Below, one piece after another: positions 46,505 to 57,636 of a stretch of DNA of 64,000 bases; the first letter of the stretch is position 1; each line of letters begins with the position of its first letter. The DNA is from Metellina segmentata (Eukaryota > Arthropoda > Arachnida > Araneae > Tetragnathidae). The position numbers and the translations under genes are program-made. The notes below the pieces were generated by a model. The model was not told the DNA's origin, did no database searches, and worked only from the letters and a program-made list of their open reading frames with translations. The DNA lies in NCBI GenBank assembly GCA_947359465.1, contig OX375881.1, positions 116,494,738-116,558,737 of the forward strand, given 5' to 3'.

Positions 46505-47650
46505 AAGCGAACAATTGAACTACAAGACCTGTTGAGCAACGATAGCCGTCCCGGACCAGAAAAGCTCTGCGGGTGCCCTCCTCGTGTTCGCCCACCCTCC
46601 TTTCTATAAATACGTCAAAATTCCTGCGGACACGAGGGGAGCATTCGTAGAGTTTAGAAGGCCGGATGTCTACATGTACTGCCACAGCTCGTTCATTTGG
46701 AATTGCTTCAAGGCAACACAACATCAAATATTTATTGGAGAAGTAATAAAAATATTCTATAGCATCAAACCGACACCTCGTCTTTGAGCATGCCAACAGC
46801 TGAACTACCAGACCTGTTAAGCAACGATAGCCATCCTGGACCAGAAGAGCTCTGCGGGTGCCCTCCTCGTGTTCGCCCACCCTCCTTTCTATAAATACGT
46901 CAAAATTCCTGCGGACACGAGGGGAGCATTCGTAGAGTTTAGAAGGCCGGATGTCTACACGTACTGCCACAGCTGGTTCATTTGGAATTGCTCCAAGGCA
47001 ACAGAACATCAAATATTTATTGGACAAGTAATAAAAATATTCTACAGCAGCAAACCGACTCCTCGTCTTTGAGCATGCCAACAGCTGAACTACAAGACCT
47101 GTTAAGCAACGATAGCCATCCTGGACCAGAAGAGCTCTGCGGGTGCCCTCCTCGTGTTCGCCCACCCTCCTTTCTATAAATACGTCAAAATTCCTGCGGA
47201 CACGAGGGGAGCATTCGTAGAGTTTAGAAGGCCGGATGTCTACACGTACTGCCACAGCTGGTTCATTTGGAATTGCTCCAAGGCAACAGAACATCAAATA
47301 TTTATTGGACAAGTAATAAAAATATTCTACAGCAGCAAACCGACTCCTCGTCTTTGAGCATGCCAACAGCTGAACTACAAGACCTGTTAAGCAACGATAG
47401 CCATCCTGGACCAGAAGAGCTCTGCGGGTGCCCTCCTCGTGTTCGCCCACCCTCCTTTCTATAAATACGTCAAAATTCCTGCGGACACGAGGGGAGCATT
47501 CGTAGAGTTTAGAAGGCCGGATGTCTACACGTACTGCCACAGCTGGTTCATTTGAAATTGCTCCTAGACAACAGAACATCAAATATTTTTTGGAGAAGTA
47601 ATAAAGATATTCTATAACTCCAAACTGACTCGTCTTCTTTGAGCATATTG
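46505..47650. repeat. Four-copy 285-bp tandem array
   Basis: Units begin near 46505, 46790, 47075 and 47360. Copies 2 and 3 look identical over most of their length, while copies 1 and 4 are more diverged, the usual pattern of unequal exchange. 285 is a multiple of three, so one minus-strand frame (46479-47783, 434 codons) stays open through all copies with a 95-residue repeat; on the plus strand each copy has a 67-codon frame. No known domain on either strand. Confidence 0.92.
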
Positions 47651-47689
47651 AATTGATATTCCAATCACACTTTAAACAAAGAATGAGCG

Positions 47690-47890
47690 TGCGGCTGCTG
47701 CAGCCTGATTGGTAGAGTATCGGAAAAGGAACCGGAGGGTTGCTAGTTCTAAATTCTATCAAACCAAAGACCGTCGTGCACATATGGATTGTAGCATGTT
47801 AAATCTGCCGAGGTTTCAAATGTCCTCAAGTAGGGGGGATGAGGGAACTTGGAGTGGGTTTTCAGCTCAAGTGCTGGGGAATCAGGAAAA
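47690..47890 (+). repeat. tRNA-derived SINE
   Basis: Box-A-like TGATTGGTAGAGTATCGG and weak box-B-like GCTAGTTCTAAATTC, followed by a body with GAGGGAACTTGGAGTGGG, a variant of the family block. Confidence 0.55.
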
Positions 47891-50300
47891 TTAACAGGGA
47901 AGGTTCTATGCATAGACTTGAAATATAAGTAGTCGGAGTACGTCTATTTAGGGATGCTTCAGAAAGTGTGACGCAAATGACGACTAGTAGTCACGTGACT
48001 GCTCAGTGAAAAATATTTTGGCCGATTTTTATCATCGTTTGACGATGCAACATCTAATGACAAGGCATTGCGTTAAAACAGTAATACACTTCAAAATAGC
48101 TTTTCTTTTGGTAATATACTCTAAATCTAGTCTCTTGGGAACACACTCTAAAACGACTCTATTTTTACAGAAAATGTTTTATATCACCCACTAAATAAAG
48201 AGTTCACTATGAGAGTATACATCAATTTACTGGGAGTGGGGATCAATACTATAACATCCGAAAACTTAATATGTTTATTTACAAATATATATTCCAACCT
48301 TTTTAAGAAGTTGGTCAAATTTTGTTCTAAATTTTTTTATTACTAGCTCGTGGGTCACTTGGAAAGGGGGAAGGGAGCATGGAAAAAACTACTTTGTTTG
48401 GTTCCCAATTTTTTAATCCTTTAATAAATTAAAGATTCCTTTTTGTTTTACAACTTTTACTTTTACACATGAAGATAAAAAATCTATATAAAAAGGAAGA
48501 AATCATGGTCAGCCCTCCTGCAATGATTTTTTAATGAACTAGTTTTTATTTCCGAGTTTATTTCTATTGGTAGACTTTACAAAATTAATCGAAGAAAACA
48601 AATTTTCACATTAATATGTGGATCCAATCATTGTTAAAAGAGCATTAGCAAGTTTCTTTATTAATATAAAATTATTTGGTAAAGAATCATACGTTTAATA
48701 TAAAATTTCAATTTTGAGTGTGAGATAATTATAATTTGCACTAATTTCAGACATTTTTCCTTTCACTTCGGAAATCATTTTATCAAAATTATTTTTCCAA
48801 TCGATGCTGCTTTGAAATTCAACTAATTCCATTTCTAAATCATGGGGCACGTTACAGAATAAATTTCCATGTGAAACCTCTACTTAAAATAAAGTCCTGC
48901 AATATTTTATCTCTTTTAATCTTCACAAAATGCTGCAATTCTCTTTCAGCAGCCTTGAAATTTTTCGCATCATCGGAGTTGATAACTTTACAAGCACTAA
49001 GTCTCGACAGAAATCTACATAGAACAAAAAGGGAAGATATAGTGTCAAGTCAATTCCTATGTCCATATGTATAGCTCTGGTTGTTACACATTTAAATAAC
49101 ACAATATATGATTTGATATGTATTACTTGTCAATTGTAGTTATGATTGATCTGGCAAAATCTAACCCGCTAACACAAAAGTGGGTGGAAATGAAATTATG
49201 TCCCTTGTAAGTTGGCCTGTTAATTGGTCAACTAGTTTTGCATGATATTTCTTGCAAACTATACATTTATAAATGACTTTTTCCACTTACTGTCGTTCTT
49301 TAGAAATTCAAAAATATTTACAGACCTGTACGTGTGTCAAATAAACTCAACCATGCATTAATTATTGGGTTCTCGCATAACTAACGTAAACGACGTTAAT
49401 TAAATTCCTAACTACCCATATCCTTACCTACCCCAATTTCGCATGTGATGGGAAAATATGCGAATTTGTAAAAAGCAGTAGTTCCTAAACTTTTAAATGC
49501 ATTGACCCTTAGGAATTACAAATTCATGTGTTCTCTGAGATTATAAAATTCAATGGGTACTTGCGATCGCAATCAGACCATAGTGATCCATAATTTGCAT
49601 CTTAATGATATAAGACATTTGTTTATCGGTTGTACTTGTTATCAAGGTTGATCGGAGTCGAAGTAAGTAATTAAAAATCCCAACCGAAGTATTAGCAAAG
49701 AGGGAAGTAGAATTTGTCACTTTATTTGTTGCAAAAGTACATAGGAGGGCTGTTCCATAAATGTTCCCCAAATGTTTCTGACACTCATTTGGTTCAACCT
49801 ACCCCTTTCCTTCATTACAGCAAGTGTGTGTTCTAAATAAAGAATTTTTAAAAACACATTTGGAACCACACAAAAATTGTCCTCCAGTATATATGCGTAT
49901 AATGTAAGATATACATTATCTGAGAAAAATATTTTAGAACAGCCTACCTGATGTTTTATGGTTGGTTGATAAATTCTAAATTACCTTAAATCACACACAA
50001 ATGGTAAAATTGGCAAACAATTGCCACGACACACACAATTTGTTCGTAGTATCCACAGCTAACAAATAAAAATGTGTTTAATTCTGTGTGGACTTAGAAG
50101 AATGTATGCTTCAACATTAATAAAAATGAGCTCCCCAGCAGATTTCGAAGGTATAGCATGACATTGAAACGTGTGATTAAAAATAATGAAATGTAAAGAT
50201 GGCTTTTAGTATTCGACCATAATATTAACGTCTTGTAAGACCTATACTAACATTACTTTGGTTCAATTAGCAGGTTGATAATTTTTTTGTTGCGGAAGGT
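47891..50300. other. Mostly unassigned DNA with a possible hAT relic
   Basis: On the minus strand 48760-49050 reads in broken frames like the end of a hAT-type transposase (VPHDLEMELVEFQSS..WKNNF, preceded by a helix FKAAERELQHFVKI). A weak foldback with GGGCTGTTC ends lies at 49756-49946. Nothing else recognised. Confidence 0.35.
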
Positions 50301-50309
50301 TTAGCGTTG

Positions 50310-50530
50310 TCTATGTTGAGGCTTCAGGTAATCGCAAAGTGGCAACTCTGTAGAGTTTTGAGTCGATCCAAACAAACTTAGGGGCCCTGAAATGTTCTAA
50401 CATTGGCGTAGTGTGCATGTTTGGAGAATGGGGTGCCAGCACAGGTAATGATATCGTTATCTGACATCGATTCAAAATTATGAGGTGTCCTAGGATCCAT
50501 CCCTTTCGGACTGAACCCGGACAGTCGCTC
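50310..50530 (+). repeat. SINE copy
   Basis: A degenerate tRNA-like head (box B as GTTTTGAGTCGATCC), then CATGTTTGGAGAATGGGGTG, CATCTG/ACATC and TTCAAAATTATGAGG, ending CCGGACAGTCGCTC. Confidence 0.65.
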
Positions 50531-51104
50531 AAAGCCCGTTATATAACTAAAGTGCTATATATATTACTAACTACCGACTGACTTTTTAAATATATTTTTA
50601 ATTTGTTTTTTAACTAAGACTAATAATATGTTTAATTTTTCTTATATTAATTTAAAAGTGACCTTTGAAATTATTCATAACAGTTACGGAAGATAGTTTC
50701 ATTTACGCAGAACTCGGGCAAACAAATGGGTATTGATAATTAATCTGGTTTAAAACCAAGTGAAAGATCTTAAGACATCTCTTAATGTTTAACCACGGTC
50801 TAGAAATGAGATGACACACGACACTCCTCTTTCTAAAATAGCGTCACTACACATAAATGTAAATACAAAAAGGTATACAAATGAATAGATCTTTTGTTAC
50901 TTTCAAGCACTTCAGAAATTTCATACAAAATTTGAAGTTTTTAGCCGAATAAAACTTTTGATAAAAAATATTAACTAACAGTTTTGAAAATATTTTGTTA
51001 AAGTTCATAAAGCAGATTTTATTTATCTTTACTGTTAAAATTTTTTTTTTCAAACTTGTCAAAAATCCTACTCTTTTGTGTCTACAATCTAGAATACTTT
51101 CTGC

Positions 51105-51975
51105 AAGAAACTATTTTGTTACAGCCAATTCTGGTGCAGAAAAAAGATAATTAAATTTCGAATCCCTCTAAAAGATCGTCGAACAACTTTACTCATAATG
51201 GCACTTAAACATATTGTACTATCTTCCACTATTACTAAAATAATAATTTAAAATATTTTAAATACATTAGGAGGGTGTAATTCTTTATTAAGCTTCAATG
51301 TTTGAAAGTACATCTAAGTTGGAACTTATTTTGATACTACTTGCGATCTTTGTGAGAAGCTGTCTACTGTATCAAATAAAAAAACCAATAAATTTAAAAT
51401 ATTTGGATTACCCTTTTTGATTTTTTATAAATAAAAAATACATTAAAACACATTTGATCTAGATGTGACTGTAAAAAAGTGTTTCTTTAAGGTCATGTTT
51501 CTAAACATTGAGCTTAATTTTTAAGTTTAATTGCTTAAAATGTTATTTACGGCTTTAAAAGTAGACGGAGAATAGATAGCCTGATTGGTTGAATTCGATT
51601 TTGAGTATCCATCCAAAGATCGTTGGGATCTGAAACGTCTTGAAGAATGTGCGTGAAACCTACCTGCATTATACACTACCCTGTCCTTATTTTTACCATA
51701 ACAATAGGAGTAAACTATCTGGTTGTCAGTTGTAATTGGGAAAAGAACAGTGATCGTGGTAGAATTGAGCTGTCAAACGACGACAGAAAATTCAAATCCA
51801 GAAAAAGGTTGTAGGGATGGGGACAAATCCCTACATTACGTATATCCGTAAAGAATGTGAACATCTCCCATTCGATGTTTTAATTTAAAAGTAAAGTCTG
51901 GTGACTGTTGTATGTATAGAAATTATTCTCAATTCATAATTACAAAATTCAGCTGTAATTGTTTCTATCAGATAT
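51105..51975 (+). repeat. Long dispersed repeat, uninterrupted copy
   Basis: About 870 bp matching 59037-63970 once three insertions are removed from the latter. Marker blocks are AAACTATTTTGKTACAG, GGAGGGTGTAATTC, CTAAACATTGAGC, GATAGCCTGATTGGTTGA, GGAGTAAACTATCTGG, GGGACAAATCCCTACA and CGATGTTTTAATTT. The block at 51580 looks like a tRNA-derived head. No coding frame. Confidence 0.85.
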
Positions 51976-52269
51976 GTGAACAATAAAACCTTACAAATGC
52001 ACAAATGAGCCACTTGACAAATAAAGACCGATTTTTTTTAGATTCCACCATTATTTTATTGTAATTCTTTGTGACTTTAGAAGGACGTATTGAAAGTTAG
52101 AAGTAAACCACTAGCAAGTGACGAAAGTTAGGTTTAAATTTTATTTCTGATTGTGTGAGACAAATTTATGCACTACGACATCACTCTAAGCGGTTTCTGT
52201 GTAAAATCGTGAAAAATTGATATGATGAACTTAATTTCTTGGTACATTAGGGGTTTTAATTTCATTAGT

Positions 52270-52560
52270 CAAGTCGTGAATAGGATAGCCGAGGTTTCGC
52301 ATTCGGTAGTCCCAAATTCGCAACTGCGGAGTTGTGTCGATTGAAAAAACTGAGGGCCCTCAAATAATCCTAACCTTGCAGCAGGGTGCAAGTAAGGAGT
52401 AGGCTCCTGGGGCATTTGTATATAGCGTCATCGGATACCGGTTGATAATTATGAAGTGTACAAGAATTTCTACCCTTAGGGACTGATCCCGGAGCGTCGC
52501 TTCAAGATCGTTGTGTTGTTCCTCCTGTGCTATATTTAAAAAAACTTACTACTAAGTGTC
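52270..52560 (+). repeat. SINE copy, near full length
   Basis: Starts with ATAGCCGAGGTTTCGCATTCGG (box-A-like), then the GGGCCCTCAAATAATCCTAACC body and a 3' part ending GGGACTGATCCCGGAGCGTCGC and a CTATATTTAAAA tail. Confidence 0.6.
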
Positions 52561-52609
52561 CATCCAGTTGTATTTAAATATTGTAGTGAAACATTTTCAC
52601 TTTGTCTGA

Positions 52610-52690
52610 AAATCGTGGCTCAGTCGGTATTGCACCTTACTGCGAATCGGTAGGTACGGAGTTCCAATCCCTCTAGAGGCAAGTGGCCTA
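52610..52690 (+). repeat. tRNA-like SINE head
   Basis: Box-A-like TGGCTCAGTCGGTATTGC and box-B-like GGAGTTCCAATCCC about 45 bases apart. Not a clean cloverleaf. Confidence 0.5.
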
Positions 52691-52720
52691 AAAGTAGATT
52701 TCATTTTAAAGTTTCCTTGC

Positions 52721-52913
52721 TGTTTGTTTCACACATCTTCAAGAACATACTTATGTTAATTTCTAGAACTTTCCATTTCTCGAATGTTCGATTCATTTTC
52801 GGAAAAGGTATAAAAGGAGATGTGTCACTCAGTTTATGTTAACAATAAAGTCTCGAGTTGAGATCAGTAATCTTTGTCGTCGCTTGCCTTTTGCAAATAT
52901 ACACGAAGAGGTC
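52721..52913 (+). promoter_or_regulatory. Heat-shock-element/TATA cassette, probable solo LTR
   Basis: Two perfect triplet heat-shock elements (TTCnnGAAnnTTC) lie at 52761-52773 and 52777-52789, and a doublet TTCAAGAA at 52738-52745. TATAAAAG follows at 52809 and AATAAA at 52844. TATA and polyadenylation signal only 35 bp apart is an LTR layout, not that of a host heat-shock gene. No coding frame follows. CTTGC borders a possible element on both sides (52716-52720, about 52882), but its ends are not clean TG...CA. Confidence 0.6.
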
Positions 52914-54180
52914 AGCTTACCTACAGTAAATTTACACGACAATATTTTCATTTTTTTCTTTATACTCGGCTAATCGTTCAATTCTTTGGTTAAATTAAAG
53001 GTAGCCTTCGGATTTATGACTAACAGTTGCGGAAGGTTATTGTGTTTTGATAAATCTGGTGCAACGATAATGGCTATTGGGGATAAATTCCAAAGTGCAA
53101 AATCTGAAAACACCTTTTAAATTTAAAAAACTTCTAAAAATGTGGGGTCACCCAATCCTACAAACTTCTACACATGGACAACATAAAATACATTTTGATC
53201 ACGATTTATTGAACGTACAGAAGCTCCCTCGTACACGACAGATTTTGGTAGGATGCAGATTTGAATCCCCAACTCTACGGTTCCGACTTCTCGTCTATGC
53301 CTACTTGACTAAAACGGCATCTGATAGCAGTTCCGAGTTGTTTCTTTGCAATATGACTGTTATTTTACGCTAGCAGCTGTTAGATGATACTGTGTCTTTA
53401 ATCAATCTAAAAAGGAAACGAAAATCCTCGTTTCTAATATATCCAGTGTCTGCCCATAGCATGAAACACGAATAGGAACTAAAACTGAAGAGAGGGACAA
53501 TTACTTTCAAGCATTTGTGGAATTTCGTATTAAAATAGAAGTCTAGTTGAATAAAACTTTTTATTTAAAGAATACAAAATAACAGCATAAGCAGTACTTT
53601 TGCAAGCGTATTGGCGATGGCCAGATTTGAATGTGTTCTAGTAGCAGCATCGGAAAAATATATTTTTCATCTTGTTTCCTGATAATATTCCACAAACCAT
53701 GTAAATTTCGTAATTTTCTGAACCGTACTTTCTCGGGAAACCGTCTAAGAAATAAAAGAAAAAAAGCAAGCTTTCATTCTTGCTACGGCGTTAGTCACTA
53801 CGGCGTTAGTTTGAAAAATAATGTTTATTTTCGTTCAGCCTTTTCCGTTCTTTGTATTTTATGTCGAACGCATCAAAAAAGACTTTTTCGTGATAAAATT
53901 CCAAAAACAACCAACCAAGTTAACGCACACTTTTCTTCCATCAAGATTAAAGTGTCATTTTGGAATAAAGAACTGAAAAAATTAAATATTTATGACTAGC
54001 TTAAATTCGTCCTCTAATAGGCATGCAATAGTAAAAGGTATGCGTTCTGAGAAAGAAATTTTCATTTTGGTGTTGGTTTACGACTTTTAAATTTTGCGTG
54101 GAATATTTTAAATTATATTTACTAAACACATATAATCGTCTTACAAATTTCCAAAGAATGAAACATGACACAATTTTTAT
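52914..54180. repeat. Unassigned repeat-rich DNA
   Basis: 53500-53600 resembles 50880-50980 (TTACTTTCAAGCAYTT... AATAAAACTTTT). 53930-54170 matches 23040-23280 including the 75-bp dispersed block at 54115. No genes. Confidence 0.5.
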
Positions 54181-54184
54181 ACTA

Positions 54185-54950
54185 AATAGATAAATCAAAG
54201 AAAAAGGGTCATTTATTGCAGAAAAAAGTACAAATGTTATAGTACTCAGGTTACAACAAGTTATAGTACTCAGTATGACCCCTTCGAGCGCGAATGCACG
54301 ATGCGATACGAGCGGGCATTGAGGCATACAAGTTCCGTATGATGTCCTGAGACTTTTCGTTTCACAGTTGCTGTAAACGCGCCAATAGTTCGACCAATCT
54401 CGTAGGGTGTTCAACTTTCCGTCCCAAATGATCCCAGATATGCTCGATTGGTGACAAATCTGGGGATCGAGCAGGTCATGGAAGGGTGGTATTGTGGCGG
54501 AAGCAGTCTTGTGACATCCTTGCTGTGTGTGGCCGAGCATTGTCTTGTTGAAAAATGGTTCCTGGGCGCCCTGCCATGAGTGGCATCACATGTGGCTGAA
54601 GGATGCCATGGACGTACCGCTGGGCTGTCATTGTGCCATGGATCAATATTAGGGCTGACCGTGTATAGTAAGCAATAGTACCACATATCATCAAAACAGC
54701 TGTGTGAGCGGTTTGTCGCTCTAAAGCGAAAGCAGGATTGAGGGGTTCACCACGGGGCCACCACACACGAACACGATTGACATCACTGCTCGAATTGAAT
54801 CTAGTTTCGTCGCTGAAGATGACTTGGTTCCATTCCGTTGCAGTCCAATTCCGTCGTGCGCGACACCACTCCACACCTAGGCGTTGGTGGGCGAGTGTCA
54901 TTGGCAGCACACGTAATGGGCGCAGCGATACCAGATGTCCTTCAGCCAGG
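54185..54950 (-). pseudogene. Tc1-like transposase relic
   Basis: Minus strand, N- to C-terminal: RPLRVLPMTLAHQRLGVEWC, FSDETRFNSS (first Asp), GTMTAQRYVHGILQPHV, IFQQDNARPHTARMSQDC (second Asp), then a frame change and decayed PDLSPIEH-like and C-terminal parts to about 54260. The helix-turn-helix end is missing: sequence right of 54950 is a different repeat. C-terminus is close to the relic at 20001-20241. Confidence 0.85.
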
Positions 54951-55265
54951 CTTGATCCGAACAGACTCAGTGGCCCTTTTGCGATTTGTGCAAGTGTTAA
55001 CATCGTCTCAAAATTACGAGATATGACTGATACAAGAACGTCGCCAATACCTACAAAGGGGATAAATGTGTCCCAGTGCGATATAAACTCACCAACTAAC
55101 CTATCTGGAAATTTCCAGCAAACTACAAGGTGTGGTACGTGCTTCAATAAAATAAATCTCTTTCAAAACATGTTGTCCTCAACTCATGGGTATTACTGCC
55201 AGAGGGCGTTGTTTGCATATCGTTTCTTAACTTTCAGAACCGCAACTCGAATACGAAAAGTAACC
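54950..55265 (+). repeat. Dispersed repeat B, first copy
   Basis: Matches 58165-58460 in order: TGCGATTTGTGCAAGTGTTA, ACATCGTCTCAAAATTA, TAATAAAATAAA-like tail segment and CCAGAGGGCGTTGT. It joins the truncated Tc1 relic at its left side. Confidence 0.75.
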
Positions 55266-55469
55266 CCTAGATGCTCTGGTACATATGCGTAGCTGATCGT
55301 TTAAAATAAATGTTTGAAACAATTTCTAAAAAGATGACCGAAACTGTTTATTTCCGTTAGCAATTCTCAAGGCTATAGGAAATTTTTAAGAAAATATTTG
55401 TAGATATTAATAGTTGAATAACATTTGCTAATAGTTAAGTGGTTAATTTTTGGTAAATTTTTGGGATTC

Positions 55470-55860
55470 GCGGATTGGTAGAGTTGGCTAATCGTGAATT
55501 GGAGGTGCAGGTCTCGATCTAACAAGAAAACGTCCGTGGGAGCTAGCGTAAATTAACTCTATCGTTGCCCAAACCTGCTCACATCGGTCTTTGGTTGGAA
55601 TTAATCTCGAAACCTTCCAGTTGAAATTCCGCTACTCTTCCAACCCGGCTACCACCGCTCTATAGAGCTGTCGGACTGCGGTTTCCTGGTTGGATAAACA
55701 ACTGGAGGGATGCGAGTTTGAATCCAACAAACACCGCCGTGTACAAAGGGGGTTTGGAGCACGTTATATCCGTCGTGGCTTCAAATACACTCACGTTGGC
55801 GTGGTGTGGATGATTGGAGGGTGGGGTGCCAGCGCGAGTGTTGTCTCCTACTGATTGTTT
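55470..55860 (+). repeat. Two adjacent SINE copies
   Basis: First head: GATTGGTAGAGTTGGCTAAT ... CAGGTCTCGATCTA (55475-55525). Second head: box-B-like GCGAGTTTGAATCC at 55708, body with GTTGGCGTGGTGTGGATG and GGAGGGTGGGGTGCCAG, truncated near 55860. Confidence 0.65.
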
Positions 55861-56194
55861 TGATTGTATTCATAAAAATTAACAAAAAAGAACCTTTTTC
55901 ACATTAAAAAAAATGATTATTTCCTTGAAGTAATATTTCTATAATATCCCTATTGCAGAGATAATAGAAGACACATTTTTGCTAAATGTAACTAATTGCG
56001 TTTTTTTTCTCCATTTTCTTCTTCCGATGCATTCTACACTTCGCTCGTCATGGAACAAAAGAATGGTTTAAATCGGTCGATTGGTTTAGGGGTTTCTGGC
56101 ACAAGAGTCATATTTAGTCATGTTGCTTCAGATACCGGACATGCAATATTAACTAATACACATGATACCCACAAAGTACGTTTCACTGAACATA
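55861..56194. other. No gene recognised
   Basis: AT-rich DNA, only chance frames. Confidence 0.4.
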
Positions 56195-56310
56195 TAGAGA
56201 AACATTCAGGGAGGGATTCACCCAACAGGAATCGAACCAGCGCTGCCTACAACTTACAGGCTCTTATGGCAGTGTACATACGTATTGAGTCACGCTGTCC
56301 CCTGAGTTGA
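56195..56310 (-). repeat. tRNA-like SINE head, minus strand
   Basis: Minus strand GCGTGACTCAATACGTATG (box-A-like) and GCTGGTTCGATTCCTG (near-consensus box B), about 45 bases apart. The rest of the arms do not pair, so a SINE or tRNA pseudogene. Confidence 0.55.
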
Positions 56311-56998
56311 GTCCGTAGGTATTTCAATTAACGTGATTTAAAATTTAGATCGAGGTTCACTACTTCTTCACCTGGTGTGTTTTGCTTTAACTTTAATTCT
56401 GATACATTAAGTCGTTTATTAGAAAATTATTTTTATACATCTAATATTTTCAGTAGAATATATGCACAAATTATGAATGAAATAAATAACTAAAAATGAA
56501 ATGTGTCAAAATGCAAGAAGTTTTTAATTAGTTTTGTAACATTATTGTATTTAAAACTGTAAAAGAAAATTGAGCTTATTTTCTGTTTACTCATTTTTCT
56601 TATTCCTTGTCATGTCTTATATACTTATGTATTACACATGTCATGTGTTTAAACTTATATTGATGAATTATATTGATTAAGTATAAATATTGATGATATG
56701 CTATGTGATTTGTAGTATTTGATGTGTATTCTCATGTATTAATTTCTTGTTTAAAGGACAATAAAAATATTATAAATGTAAGTTAAGAAATTGATTGTTT
56801 GTCTTTCCTTTTGAAAATAAAGCCCCTGAATTAATTTTTATACTGATTATACCAATAACAAAGCATTATTTTTAGCATTTTAAGAAGGAAAATGGGACAT
56901 GTGCATTGTGCATTAATTTGTAAGCTATGAAATAAAAAACTTCAGTAATTTCATTTCAGCAGTTACATTTTATGAGCTGTGGCATAATACTTAAAAAT
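56311..56998. other. AT-rich DNA without genes
   Basis: Nothing recognised. Confidence 0.5.
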
Positions 56999-57180
56999 TT
57001 GCAGACTTTAAAAAAGCAAGCGATTTTTAAATTACGTAAATTCTGAATATTTTGTTGATTATATCCGTAAACAGTAAGGAAATAAAAAAATGTGTAATTT
57101 AATAATCGCGGCGATCGTTGGCCTACATCCAACACGTCACAAGAGTCATGGTATGGCCTTTTGTTATAGGAGGCGTTAGA
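56999..57180 (+). repeat. Dispersed repeat, related to 18484-18700
   Basis: Same ordered blocks as the 18.5-kb copy. Interrupted at its right end by a Helitron inserted after GGCGTTAGA. Confidence 0.65.
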
Positions 57181-57636
57181 CTAGCCTGGTGTTGCCCGTG
57201 CCCGTGGTGTAAGGTATTTATCAAGTGTCACATTTTCCGCACATTTCGATTCCGATGAAATTTTCAATTTATCTTTAACAATTCCGATTTTACAAAAAAA
57301 ATTCTAAACAATGCCAGTCGAAATGGTTTTTTTCCTTTGCTCTTCTGGCTGAAATGGAAGAGGGCAGAAAATGTAATCTGTTTTTTTTTTTTTTTTGTAA
57401 TGCGAAAGTAGACGTGACATCAATTTCTTGCGAAATTATAAAATTCATTTAAAACTGTCCTACATTGAATTTTAATTTAATGTTTTAGATTGAATTTAAA
57501 ATTCGCTTCCACCCTAAAATTGCAAAAATTCGAACTTCCTGTATGCCAAATCCCATTACTGTAGGTACCATAGATTCGTCAGGAATTTGCGGGCAAGAAA
57601 CAAACAGACAAACGCTTCCTTTTATAATATTAGAGA
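57181..57636 (-). mobile_element. Non-autonomous Helitron
   Basis: 456 bp. On the minus strand it starts TCTCTAATATTATAAAAGG and ends CAACACCAGGCTAG with a GC-rich hairpin (CACGGGCACGGGCAACACC) before CTAG. Host bases are A before and T after, the Helitron A/T target. No Rep/helicase. Its 5' end nearly equals that of 63076-63847. Confidence 0.82.

Noticed and set aside
46479..47783. 434-codon minus-strand frame as a protein-coding gene
   Set aside because: It exists because a 285-bp unit, divisible by three, is repeated four times; no domain, splice context or codon signal supports it. Kept only as a finding to test.
49756..49946. MITE with GGGCTGTTC ends
   Set aside because: The inverted match is only about nine bases and no target duplication is visible.
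52738..52850. Host heat-shock gene promoter
   Set aside because: No coding frame of a chaperone or any gene follows, and the AATAAA 35 bp after TATA fits an LTR better.
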